NCBI RefSeq assembly: GCF_017876395.1
Contig: NZ_JAGINX010000001.1
Span: forward strand, 620,001-684,000
DNA length: 64,000 nucleotides
Direction of reading: 5' to 3'
From: Nesterenkonia lacusekhoensis
GTDB taxonomy: Bacteria > Actinomycetota > Actinomycetes > Actinomycetales > Micrococcaceae
Of the stretch, positions 35,892-44,066 are shown in pieces. Position 1 is the stretch's first letter, and every line of letters begins with the position of its first letter. Under the pieces are notes generated by a model, which made no database searches, had not been told where the DNA came from, and saw only the letters and a list, made by a program, of their open reading frames with translations. The position numbers were made by a program, and so were the translations under genes.

Positions 35892-36611
35892 TCAGTACGA
35901 AGATTCGTTGCTGGCCGACTGACCAGCGCGGGTGCTGTTGTCTCCTACGATATCAAGAGAGGAGCTGGCCCCGATGCGCGTTGCCCCCGCGGCCACCACG
36001 GCCGCGGCATCTTCATAGGTGCGCACTCCGCCGGAGGCTTTGATGCCCAGCCGGCCGCCCACCACACGGTGCATCAGAGCGATGTCCTCGACCGTCGCAC
36101 CGCCGCCGGCGAACCCGGTGGAGGTCTTCACGAAGTCCGCTCCTGCGGTCTCTGCGGCCCGGCAGACCAGCTCCTTGGCCTCCTCGCTCAGCAGAGCAGT
36201 CTCCAGGATCACCTTCAGGATCGCACCGCGGTCATGGGCGACGCCGGCGATGGCCTCGATCTGTGCGGCCACCTCATCCTCCTTGCCGGCATTGGCCAGA
36301 GCGATGTCGACCACCATGTCGATCTCCTCGGCCCCGGTCTCAGCAGCTTCAGCGGTCTCGGCCACTTTGGACATCGTAGTGGAGGCGCCCAGCGGGAAGC
36401 CCACCACAGTGCAGGTCCTGACCTCGGAACCCTCCAGCAGATGGACCACCAGCGGGACCCAGCGCGGGTTCACGCAGACGGAGGCGAAGCCGTGCTCGCG
36501 CGCCTCGGCCGCGACCGCGCGGATGGCGGCCTCGTCGGCGTCGGGCTTGAGCAGGGTGTGGTCGATCAGCGGTGCCATCTCCGCGGGGGAGGGGACGGGG
36601 GTGTCTGTCAT
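35892..36611 (-). CDS. deoC: Deoxyribose-phosphate aldolase
   Basis: A 239-residue class I aldolase that splits 2-deoxyribose 5-phosphate into acetaldehyde and glyceraldehyde 3-phosphate. IDHTLLKPDADEAAI at the N-terminus, the VVGFPLGASTT loop, EIDMVVDI, the Schiff-base lysine in GADFVKTSTGF and KASGGVRTYEDA are all present. It lies downstream of the phosphorylase and phosphohexomutase genes on the same strand; together they degrade purine (deoxy)nucleosides. Confidence 0.95.
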   Translation of the reverse strand: MTDTPVPSPAEMAPLIDHTLLKPDADEAAIRAVAAEAREHGFASVCVNPRWVPLVVHLLEGSEVRTCTVVGFPLGASTTMSKVAETAEAAETGAEEIDMVVDIALANAGKEDEVAAQIEAIAGVAHDRGAILKVILETALLSEEAKELVCRAAETAGADFVKTSTGFAGGGATVEDIALMHRVVGGRLGIKASGGVRTYEDAAAVVAAGATRIGASSSLDIVGDNSTRAGQSASNESSY

Positions 36612-36694
36612 CGTGGGGTCTCCTTCAAGCGTGGCGGCCGCCGACGGGCGGCTTGGAACAGTGAGGCGTGCTCAGAACAGCAGTTCAGCACGCC

Positions 36695-38551
36695 TCAGCT
36701 CAGCAGAGCAGTCATAGCCTCACGCAGCTGCTCGAGCCGCTCGGCGGCGCGGCCGCGGGCCTGTGCGATGGCGGCACGGTCGGCGTCGTCTCCGGCAGTG
36801 TCGTCCACCGTCTCGAGGTAGCACTTGACCTTGGGCTCGGTGCCGGAGGGGCGCACGATCACCCGGTCTCCGGCCTGTGTCAGGTAGATCAGAGCATCGG
36901 TCTTAGTGGCCTCGCTGAGCTCGGCTCCGGGAAGCGGGTCCCGGGTGAGGTCCAGAGCTTCGGTGACGGGGGAGCCGGCGATCTCGGCGGGCGGATCCTC
37001 ACGCAGTGCGGCGGTCACCGCTCCCAGCTCGGAGAGGTCGTTGACCCGCACCGTGACCTGGCCGGTGAGGAAGACCCCGGCCTCCGCGGCGATCTCGTCC
37101 AGGGCCTCGATTGCGTCGGTTCCCCGGGCCTTCAGATCCGCCGCCAGCTCGGCGAAGATCAGGGCGGCGGAGACGCCGTCCTTGTCCTTCACATTGACCG
37201 GGTCCACGTTGAAGCCGATGGCCTCCTCGTAGCCGAAGCTCATGTTCTCCACGCGGGCCAGCCACTTGAAGCCGGTCAGAGTGGCAGCATGGCCCACACC
37301 GCGGACTGCGCAGAGCCGCTCCAGCAGCCGCGAGGAGACCACCGAGTTGGCCAGCACCGGAGCAGCGGAGCCCTCGGCTCCGGCGCCCGCCTGGGGACGC
37401 AGCGGCCCCCGGTCCAGCAGATGACGGCCCAGCAGGGCGCCGATCTCATCGCCGGAGAGCTGGCGCCACTGCTGCTCATGCGGGTCGAAGACGGAGGCGG
37501 AGAGCCGGTCGGCGTCGGGATCGTTGGCCAGGACCAGGTCGGCCCCATGCTCAGCAGCGGCCTTCAGTCCTAGGTCCAGAGCTCCGGGCTCCTCCGGATT
37601 GGGGAAGTCGGCGGTGGGGAAGTCCGGATCCGGTTCGAACTGCTCGGCCACGGGGATCACCGTGGTGAAGCCGGCGGCCTTGAGCAGGCTGGTCACCATC
37701 TCGCCGCCCACGCCGTGCATGGCGGTGTAGACCACGGTCAGGTCACGGTGGGGGAAGCGTTCGGCATCCAGCAGCTCCAGGGCCTCAGTCTCATAGGAGG
37801 CGCGGGCGGAGTCGTCGATGAGCTGGACGCCGGCGGGCACCGGGACCTCAGAGGCAGGCTGCACAGCCGGAGCCGGCGCATCCTCAGCGAAGTCCTGCTC
37901 CACGATCGCTGCGATCGTTGCGGCGATCTCCTGGTCCACCGGAGCGACGATCTGGGCCCCGACGCCGAGCCCGTCGGGCTCGAGGTGCCGGGAGAGCTCT
38001 CCGCCCAGGTAGACCTTATAGCCGTTGTCCTGCGGCGGGTTGTGGCTGGCGGTGACCATCACACCCACCTCGGCGTCCTGGACCAGCACCTGACGGGCCA
38101 GCAGGGGAGTGGGTCCTGGGCGCTCGAAGAGATGGACCTCCCAGCCGGCGTCGGAGAAGATCTGTGCCGTCTCTGCGGCGAACTCATCGGACTGGTGGCG
38201 CGCGTCGAAGCCGATGACGATCCTGCGCGCCGCCGGAGTGCTCACATCCTGCGGGTTGTCCGCCTGCGGCCGTGCGGCATCCAGCGTCTGCTCGGCGTAC
38301 TTCAGCAGCCCGGCTGCGGTCTGGCGGACCACCAGGCGGTTCATCCGCAGCGGTCCTGCGCCCAGCTCGGCACGCAGGCCCGCCGTGCCGAAGGACAGCC
38401 GTCCGGAGAAGAGACGCTGCAGCTGGTCCTCAGCCTCGGCGTCTCCGGATTCGGCTCGATGCAGCAGATCCTCCAGGACGCTGCGGGTGGAGGGATCCGG
38501 ATCCAGTTCGATCCAGCGGCGGACGGTCTTCACCAGGGCGGCGTCGGACAA
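36695..38551 (-). CDS. Phospho-sugar mutase (phosphopentomutase/phosphoglucomutase-like)
   Basis: A 618-residue alpha-D-phosphohexomutase. Seen are the N-terminal LSFGTAGLR, the phosphoserine loop VMVTASHNPPQDNGYKVY, the Mg-binding LANDPDADRLS, the sugar-binding EEAIGF and the phosphate-binding RPSGTEPKVK. It corresponds to the mycobacterial pmmB position beside the phosphorylase; given deoC and pnp, interconversion of (deoxy)ribose 1- and 5-phosphates is the likely role, but hexose substrates remain possible. The start is a TTG codon with GAGGAG upstream, supported because no ATG/GTG lies in frame nearby. Confidence 0.88.
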   Translation of the reverse strand: MSDAALVKTVRRWIELDPDPSTRSVLEDLLHRAESGDAEAEDQLQRLFSGRLSFGTAGLRAELGAGPLRMNRLVVRQTAAGLLKYAEQTLDAARPQADNPQDVSTPAARRIVIGFDARHQSDEFAAETAQIFSDAGWEVHLFERPGPTPLLARQVLVQDAEVGVMVTASHNPPQDNGYKVYLGGELSRHLEPDGLGVGAQIVAPVDQEIAATIAAIVEQDFAEDAPAPAVQPASEVPVPAGVQLIDDSARASYETEALELLDAERFPHRDLTVVYTAMHGVGGEMVTSLLKAAGFTTVIPVAEQFEPDPDFPTADFPNPEEPGALDLGLKAAAEHGADLVLANDPDADRLSASVFDPHEQQWRQLSGDEIGALLGRHLLDRGPLRPQAGAGAEGSAAPVLANSVVSSRLLERLCAVRGVGHAATLTGFKWLARVENMSFGYEEAIGFNVDPVNVKDKDGVSAALIFAELAADLKARGTDAIEALDEIAAEAGVFLTGQVTVRVNDLSELGAVTAALREDPPAEIAGSPVTEALDLTRDPLPGAELSEATKTDALIYLTQAGDRVIVRPSGTEPKVKCYLETVDDTAGDDADRAAIAQARGRAAERLEQLREAMTALLS

Positions 38552-38569
38552 CTCAGTCTCCTCGAAGGC

Positions 38570-39505
38570 TCAGGCAGTCAGGGTTTCGGTGATGATCTGG
38601 GTCAGCAGGGCTGAGATGCGCGGGGCGGCCTCGCGGCCGGCATCGATGACCTCTTGGTGGCTCAGCGCCTCGCCGGTGGTGCCCGCCGCGGCATTGGTCA
38701 CCAGCGAGATGCCGAAGACCTCCATGCCGGCGGCCCGGGCGGCGATGGCCTCCAGGGCGGTGGACATGCCCACCAGGTCCGCACCGATGGTGCGCAGCCA
38801 GCGGATCTCCGCGGGGGTCTCGTAGTGCGGCCCGGGCAGCTGGGCGTAGACGCCCTCGGGCAGGCTGGGGTCGATGCCCCGGGCGATCTCGCGGATGCGC
38901 GGGGAGTACAGATCCGTCATGTCCACGAAGTGCGCGCCGCGCAGCGAGGAGGTTCCGGTCAGGTTCAGATGGTCACTGATCAGCACGGGGCTGCCCGGGG
39001 CCCAGTCCGGGTTCAGCCCGCCGCAGCCGTTGGTCAGCACCATGATCTCCGCGCCGGCCGCAGCCGCGGTCCGCACACCGTGGGCGACGGCGTCGACACC
39101 GCGGCCTTCGTAGTGGTGGGTGCGCGCTCCGACCACCAGGATGTGGTGGCCTGAGGCGGTGCGGATGGCCGTGAGGCGGCCCGAATGCCCGGCCACGCCG
39201 GAGACGTGGAATCCGGGCACCTCCTCGGCGTCGACGACGGCCACCGTCTCACCCAGCTGGTCGGCGGCCTCGCCCCAGCCTGAGCCCAGGGTGCAGGCCA
39301 GGTCGAAGCGCTCGATCCCGGCGCGCTGCAGGATCACCCCAGCGGCCTCCTCGGCCAGAGCGTTGGCCGGGGCAGTGGGGTCGTTGGTGGGGGTCAGTCC
39401 CGGATCAGGCACGACATGCTGGGAGAGCTCCCCAGCGACCTGCTCTGCTCGGCTGCGGGTGTACTCCATAGTGCTGGGATCCTGCTTCGGCTCCATCGGG
39501 CTCAT
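38570..39505 (-). CDS. Purine-nucleoside phosphorylase
   Basis: A 311-residue trimeric-type PNP that converts purine nucleosides and phosphate to base plus (deoxy)ribose 1-phosphate. LGSGWGEAADQL forms the phosphate loop. GHSGRL, the HHYEG motif, LTNGCGGLNPDWAPG, LPGPHYETPAEIRWL and SLVTNAAAG follow, the last with the purine-recognising Asn region. Several Mets occur near the N-terminus; the first (39505) is taken but 39496 or 39469 could serve. lpdA ends 9 bp upstream. Confidence 0.93.
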   Translation of the reverse strand: MSPMEPKQDPSTMEYTRSRAEQVAGELSQHVVPDPGLTPTNDPTAPANALAEEAAGVILQRAGIERFDLACTLGSGWGEAADQLGETVAVVDAEEVPGFHVSGVAGHSGRLTAIRTASGHHILVVGARTHHYEGRGVDAVAHGVRTAAAAGAEIMVLTNGCGGLNPDWAPGSPVLISDHLNLTGTSSLRGAHFVDMTDLYSPRIREIARGIDPSLPEGVYAQLPGPHYETPAEIRWLRTIGADLVGMSTALEAIAARAAGMEVFGISLVTNAAAGTTGEALSHQEVIDAGREAAPRISALLTQIITETLTA

Positions 39506-39514
39506 GCTCTCAAT

Positions 39515-40972
39515 CTACTCGCCGGGTTCTGCCACGTGCAGGTGCAGGCGGCGGGCGGCCTCGGAGAGGGAACCGGTCAGCGACGGGTAGACGGTGAAGG
39601 TCGAGGCTACATCGTCGACGTGCATCTTCTGCGTCACCGCCAGGGCCAGCGGGAAGATCAGCTCAGAGGCCCGCGGAGCCACCACCACGGCGCCGATCAC
39701 AGTGCCGGATCCCTTGCGGGAGAAGATCTTCACGAAGCCTTCGCGGATGTTCGTCATCTTGGCCCGCGGGTTGGTGGCCAGGTCCAGCTTGACCACATCG
39801 GCCTGGTACTTCCCGGAGTCCACCTGCTCCTGGGTGACGCCCACCGTGGCGATCTCCGGGGAGGTGAAGACGTTGGAGGCTACCTGGTGCAGCTTCAGCG
39901 GCTTCACACCCTCGCCCTGCATGTGGGCCACGGCGATGCGTCCCTGCATCGCCGCCACAGAGGCCAGCGGCATCATGCCGGTGCAGTCGCCGGCCGCGTA
40001 GATGTTGTTGGCCGTGGTGCGCGAGACGGTGTCCACCCGGATGTGGCCGGAGTCGGCGACCTCCACACCGCATTCCTCCAGGCCGATGCCCTCGGTGTTG
40101 GGGATCCCGCCCACAGCCATCAGGCAGTGGGACCCCTCCAGGACTCGGCCGCCTGTGAGGGTGACCCGCACGCCCTGTTCGGTGCGCTCCACCGATTCGG
40201 CGCGGGACTTCGAGGCGACCTTGACGCCGACGCGGGCGAAGGAGTTCTCCAGCACGCGGGCGGCGTCGGCGTCCTCACCCGGGAGCACCTGCTCACGGGA
40301 GGAGACCAGGGTGACGTCGGCTCCGAGGCGGCGGTAGGCCGAGGCGAACTCGGCGCCGGTGACCCCGGAGCCCACCACGATCATGTGCTCAGGAACTTCG
40401 GTGAGGTTGTAGGCCTGGGTCCAGTTGAGGATGCGCTCGCCGTCGGGAACCGCAGTGGGCAGCTCGCGGGGATGGGCGCCGGTGGCGACGATGACGGCGT
40501 CGGCCTCGATGAGTTCGGTCTCCCCCGCAGGGTCGGTGACCTCGATGCTGTGCGGGGGCACCAGGCGTCCCTTGCCCTTGACCACGGTGACTCCGGCGGC
40601 CTCCAGAGTGGTGTGGATGTCGGAGGACTGGTCGTGGGCCAGCTTCAGCAGACGTTCGTTGACCTTGGAGAAGTCGGCCCAGGCCTCCGTCTCGTAGTAG
40701 TCGTTCTCATGGCTCTCGCCGAAGCGCACACCGAACGCGGTGGAGGCGTTGACACGCCGCATCGCGTCAGCTGTGGCGATCAGCGTCTTGGAGGGGACGA
40801 CGTCGGTCAGCACCGCCGACCCGCCGAGTCCCTTGTCCTCGACGATGGTGACGTGGGCACCGGCGTCGGCCGCAACCATGGCGGCCTCATAGCCGCCGGG
40901 CCCGCCTCCGAGGATCGCGATGCGGTCAGGAGCGAAGCGCTTGCGAAGTTTGTCCATAGTCACATCTGCCAT
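39515..40972 (-). CDS. lpdA: NAD(P)H-quinone dehydrogenase, LpdA type
   Basis: A 485-residue flavoprotein of the dihydrolipoamide-dehydrogenase family. The FAD dinucleotide motif GGGPGGYEA, the second Rossmann motif VVGSGVTGAEFASA, and YAAGDC are intact. At the position of the usual CLNVGC redox disulfide it reads GGSAVLTDVVPSK with no cysteines. This matches mycobacterial LpdA (Rv3303c), a quinone reductase rather than a lipoamide dehydrogenase. ATG 40972 is used; a second Met at 40957 is possible. First gene of the minus-strand operon, divergent from the membrane-protein gene. Confidence 0.9.
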   Translation of the reverse strand: MADVTMDKLRKRFAPDRIAILGGGPGGYEAAMVAADAGAHVTIVEDKGLGGSAVLTDVVPSKTLIATADAMRRVNASTAFGVRFGESHENDYYETEAWADFSKVNERLLKLAHDQSSDIHTTLEAAGVTVVKGKGRLVPPHSIEVTDPAGETELIEADAVIVATGAHPRELPTAVPDGERILNWTQAYNLTEVPEHMIVVGSGVTGAEFASAYRRLGADVTLVSSREQVLPGEDADAARVLENSFARVGVKVASKSRAESVERTEQGVRVTLTGGRVLEGSHCLMAVGGIPNTEGIGLEECGVEVADSGHIRVDTVSRTTANNIYAAGDCTGMMPLASVAAMQGRIAVAHMQGEGVKPLKLHQVASNVFTSPEIATVGVTQEQVDSGKYQADVVKLDLATNPRAKMTNIREGFVKIFSRKGSGTVIGAVVVAPRASELIFPLALAVTQKMHVDDVASTFTVYPSLTGSLSEAARRLHLHVAEPGE

Positions 40973-40981
40973 CGTATCCGC

Positions 40982-41034
40982 TAGAGTGAATCTCTGATGA
41001 TCAGTGAAGCCCCCGTCGGAATGAGCGCGGGGGC
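40982..41034 (+). promoter_or_regulatory. Leaderless promoter and GC hairpin upstream of the membrane-protein gene
   Basis: TAGAGT at 40982-40987 is 9 nt before an ATG (40997). A GCCCCCG/CGGGGGC stem follows at about 41009-41034. It may attenuate or delay ribosomes upstream of the gene starting at 41061. Confidence 0.4.
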
Positions 41035-41077
41035 GCTGAAGAAGGGCAGGTGGAATCGCGGTGACGCTGGGCCTTGA
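40997..41077 (+). CDS. Possible 26-residue leader peptide
   Basis: A short frame starting MISEAPVGMS directly after a TANNNT box, ending at TGA 41075-41077, inside the next gene (start 41061). The 17-nt overlap would allow translational coupling. There is no conservation evidence; it could simply be non-coding leader. Confidence 0.3.
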   Translation: MISEAPVGMSAGALKKGRWNRGDAGP

Positions 41078-42047
41078 TCGCACCGAAGCGGCGATCATCA
41101 ACGCGATCCCCAGTCTGCCCATCCACTCTTCGGTGCTCCTGGTTCTGGTCGCCGGGCTCTTCCTGGCCGCACTGGTCGTACGAGCCCAGAGGGTGTCGGC
41201 CCGCCAGCCGGCGCCGCAGAAGAGACGAGGTCTCTCGGCCCGTCGGGCGCGGGCTGCACGCCGGGGTGTGCAGCGTCTGCGCCGACAGGTGCTCGAGAGA
41301 CGGGAACGAAGGGCGAATATGACCGTCACGACTGACAGCACGTTCACCATCCGCTGGGGGCGCACCCTGGTGGCGCTGGTGGGGGTGGTCGCACTGCTCA
41401 CCGCCGTGGTGACCGGAGTCCTGGCCGCCGCGGGATCGGTGCTGGCCGCCACGCCGCTCACGGCTCTGGGAGTCTTTGTGCTCTCTGTGGTGACGCTGCG
41501 CTCGATGGCCGTGGTGCGCCGCAGACGGCAGCGCCGTCGGCGGATCGAATCCGTGATGCGGGAGGCGATGTATCCCGACGCCGAGGACCCGGCCCTGCGT
41601 CCGGCCCCAGTGGGTGCCCCCTACGATGCGCTCAGCTCAGATGTCCGTGGTGTCGGCGGACCGAACTCCCTGCAGCAGGTGGACGAGGATGGTCTGCCGG
41701 TGGAGGTGGAGCGCACCTTCGGACAGACTGCCGATGAGCATGCCGCTGCCGTGGAGCAGGCCCGTCGGGCAGCGGCTCAGGGTGCGGCGGCGCAGGCCGC
41801 GGCTGTTCAGCCTCAGGGCGCCTGGGAGCCCCGTGAGGTGCCCAAGCCTAAGTATCTGGAGGCGGAGAAGGCCCAGCGGCCGCTGCCGCAGCCGCTGGTC
41901 CAGGAGGAGGCCAAGCGCCCGAGCACCGAGGTCAGGCTCAGCCCCAGTGCGCAGGCCGCCCCGCCGCAGAAGACCGGCCAGAAGCAGAAGACCGAGAAGA
42001 GCCGGTCGATGGACCTGGACGAAGTGCTCAAGCGCCGACGCGCCTGA
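41061..42047 (+). CDS. Membrane protein of unknown function (actinobacterial)
   Basis: A 328-residue protein with a first helix at about residues 24-42, a very basic segment (RARAARRGVQRLRRQ), two further helices at about 101-125 and 130-148, and a long hydrophilic tail rich in Ala, Gln and Pro ending KRRRA. Similar proteins recur in Micrococcaceae downstream of lpdA-type genes, but no function is known to me. GTG 41061 has AGGTGGA about 8 nt upstream. The phosphotransferase gene follows after 24 bp. Confidence 0.7.
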   Translation: MTLGLDRTEAAIINAIPSLPIHSSVLLVLVAGLFLAALVVRAQRVSARQPAPQKRRGLSARRARAARRGVQRLRRQVLERRERRANMTVTTDSTFTIRWGRTLVALVGVVALLTAVVTGVLAAAGSVLAATPLTALGVFVLSVVTLRSMAVVRRRRQRRRRIESVMREAMYPDAEDPALRPAPVGAPYDALSSDVRGVGGPNSLQQVDEDGLPVEVERTFGQTADEHAAAVEQARRAAAQGAAAQAAAVQPQGAWEPREVPKPKYLEAEKAQRPLPQPLVQEEAKRPSTEVRLSPSAQAAPPQKTGQKQKTEKSRSMDLDEVLKRRRA

Positions 42048-42071
42048 TCGCCGCAGGAGAGACCACCGGAC

Positions 42072-43397
42072 ATGGGACTTCAGACCCCTCGGGCTGCACC
42101 GTCGCAGAACACCTCCCAGCTGGAGGCGCAGCAGCTTGCCTTCCTGGAGTCCTATGACGCCCATTCACCGATCGCCGTGGCCATTCAGCATTCCGGGGTC
42201 TATGCGACGTCGATCCAGCTGGAATCGGTCCAGCACCGCCCCGGCGCCGGTGTCACCGGGATCTACCGGGTGGCCACCGCCCGTCCGGTGATGCCCAGCA
42301 CCTGGTCCGCCGGGGTGTACACCCAGACCTCGGACCATGTGGATGAGCTCTACGTGGGGATGACCACTGAGCCGGTTCCCCAGGATGCCCAGGGCGTGGT
42401 CTTCTCGCACAGCCCCTACGGACCGCTGGCGGTCTGGCAGCATCCGCTGGACCCGGCGCTGCCCGGTCTGCGCCTGGCCACCGACCCGGCCTCGGTCACT
42501 GAGCATTGGGGGTTCGGCAGGACTCTGGTCGCCTTGGAGACCATCAGCTATCGGCCGCTGCGTCGGGCCGTGATCGCCGCGGATTTCGACGACGGCAGCC
42601 GCCTGTTCCTCAAAGTGCTGCGCTCCGGCCGCGCCGCCGATCTGGACGCACGGCACCGGATGCTGCTGGACGCTGGGATCCCTGCCCCGCAGCCGACGCG
42701 TGAGCCGGTCTCCGACGTGGTGGCTCTGGCCGAAGGACCCGGTGTGTCACTGGCCGAGCATTTCCTGGCCGACGGGGCCGTTCACCTGGCCCCGGAGCAG
42801 TTCATCGGCCTGCTGGACCAGATGCCCGCTGAAGTCATGACCCTGCCGGCCCGGGACGCCTGGACGGACCGGCTGCCGGCCTACGCGTCGGCGGCGGCGT
42901 CTGCCCTGCCGCACTGCACCGATCGGATCCGTGCCGTGGAGGCGACCATCCTCAACGGCCTGCCGCAGACCGACCGCGGCCCGGCGGTGCCCACCCACGG
43001 TGACTTCTACGAGGCCAACCTGCTGATGAACGGCTCGGCGATCTCATGCCTGCTGGATGTGGACTCACTGGGCCCCGGTCACCGCGTGGATGACCTGGCC
43101 TGCTTCCTGGGGCACCTGGCCGTTCTGCCGGCCGTGGACTCCCGCTACGTGCATGCTCCGGCGGCCTTCGACCGCTTCGCCCGCGTGTTCGCTCAGACAG
43201 TGGACCCGGCGGCGCTGCAGCTGCGAGCCGCCGCAGTGAGCCTCTCTCTGGTGGCCGGGGCGAGAGACTCCCGCCGCAGCGGATGGGAGATCCAGGCCGA
43301 GCACCGGCTCACCTGCGCCGAGGCTCTGCTGGGGCTCACTGCTCCCGCGCCAGCTCTTCCCCGGTGGCCAAGCGATATCCAGCCCCACGCACTGTGA
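42072..43397 (+). CDS. Phosphotransferase of the aminoglycoside-phosphotransferase/choline-kinase fold
   Basis: A 441-residue protein. The C-terminal kinase-like lobe has THGDFYEANLLMNG (Brenner motif with catalytic Asp and Asn) followed by CLLDVDSLGPGHRVDDLACFLG, where the DxD binds Mg. The N-lobe lysine is probably in RLFLKVLRSG. The N-terminal 120 residues are poorly conserved. The substrate is unknown; maltokinase-like or homoserine-kinase-like roles are possible. Its last 62 bp overlap the 3' end of the response-regulator gene on the opposite strand. Confidence 0.78.
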   Translation: MGLQTPRAAPSQNTSQLEAQQLAFLESYDAHSPIAVAIQHSGVYATSIQLESVQHRPGAGVTGIYRVATARPVMPSTWSAGVYTQTSDHVDELYVGMTTEPVPQDAQGVVFSHSPYGPLAVWQHPLDPALPGLRLATDPASVTEHWGFGRTLVALETISYRPLRRAVIAADFDDGSRLFLKVLRSGRAADLDARHRMLLDAGIPAPQPTREPVSDVVALAEGPGVSLAEHFLADGAVHLAPEQFIGLLDQMPAEVMTLPARDAWTDRLPAYASAAASALPHCTDRIRAVEATILNGLPQTDRGPAVPTHGDFYEANLLMNGSAISCLLDVDSLGPGHRVDDLACFLGHLAVLPAVDSRYVHAPAAFDRFARVFAQTVDPAALQLRAAAVSLSLVAGARDSRRSGWEIQAEHRLTCAEALLGLTAPAPALPRWPSDIQPHAL

Positions 43398-44055
43398 CGA
43401 TCCGCTGGCTGCCCAGCTTGTTGCGCAGGTAGCGGATATAGACGTCGACGAGGTTGGAGCTGGTCTCGGCAGCGCTGTCCCAGACCATCGCCAGCAGCTG
43501 ATCCCGGGAGAGGACCTGTCGAGGATGGGTCAGCAGCACCTCGGCCAGGGCGAACTCACGGGCAGAGAGCTCCACCGGCTCTCCCTCGACTGAGGCCTGA
43601 CGCGTGGGCACCTCCAGAACGACGCCCAGATGCTCCAGACGCTCCGACGGCTCCCGTTCGGCACCGGCGATGGATGCCGCCCCGGCGGCGTCGTCCGAGC
43701 TCTTCAGCCGCAGTTTCACCCGGGCGATGAGCTCTTCGACGCGGAAGGGTTTGGACATATAGTCCTGGGCGCCGGAGGAAAGCCCGTGGACCGTGTCCTC
43801 CACAGAGGTGCGGGCGGTCAGGATGATCACCGGGATCTCGTCACCGCCGGAGCGGATCTTCTCCAGCACGTCGAAGCCGTCCATCTGGGGCAGTCCCAGG
43901 TCGAGGATGACCAGGTCGAAGGAGCCGTTGGCCAGCTGGACGATCGCTTGGGTGCCGCTGCCGGCCTGTTCGGACTCGAAGCCTGCGGCTCTGAGGCCTT
44001 TGGCGATGAAGGAGGCGATGCGCGTCTCATCCTCGACGATCAGAATCCGACTCAT
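43336..44055 (-). CDS. OmpR/PhoB-family response regulator
   Basis: A 239-residue two-domain regulator. The receiver has acidic pocket VEDE, the phospho-acceptor Asp in VILDLGLPQMDGF, ILTA and the lysine in MSKPF. The winged-helix DNA-binding domain has LSAREFALAEVLL, SSNLVDVYIRYLRNKLG and VRGAGYRLA. No histidine kinase is adjacent, so its partner is elsewhere or absent. It starts 11 bp after the TPR gene stop, and its 3' end overlaps the convergent phosphotransferase gene by 62 bp. Confidence 0.94.
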   Translation of the reverse strand: MSRILIVEDETRIASFIAKGLRAAGFESEQAGSGTQAIVQLANGSFDLVILDLGLPQMDGFDVLEKIRSGGDEIPVIILTARTSVEDTVHGLSSGAQDYMSKPFRVEELIARVKLRLKSSDDAAGAASIAGAEREPSERLEHLGVVLEVPTRQASVEGEPVELSAREFALAEVLLTHPRQVLSRDQLLAMVWDSAAETSSNLVDVYIRYLRNKLGSQRIVTVRGAGYRLATGEELAREQ

Positions 44056-44066
44056 CGGTGTTGTCC

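Noticed and set aside
42072-43397. Aminoglycoside resistance gene
   Set aside because: The kinase fold is shared by many metabolic kinases; the N-terminal region and chromosomal housekeeping context do not support a resistance role.
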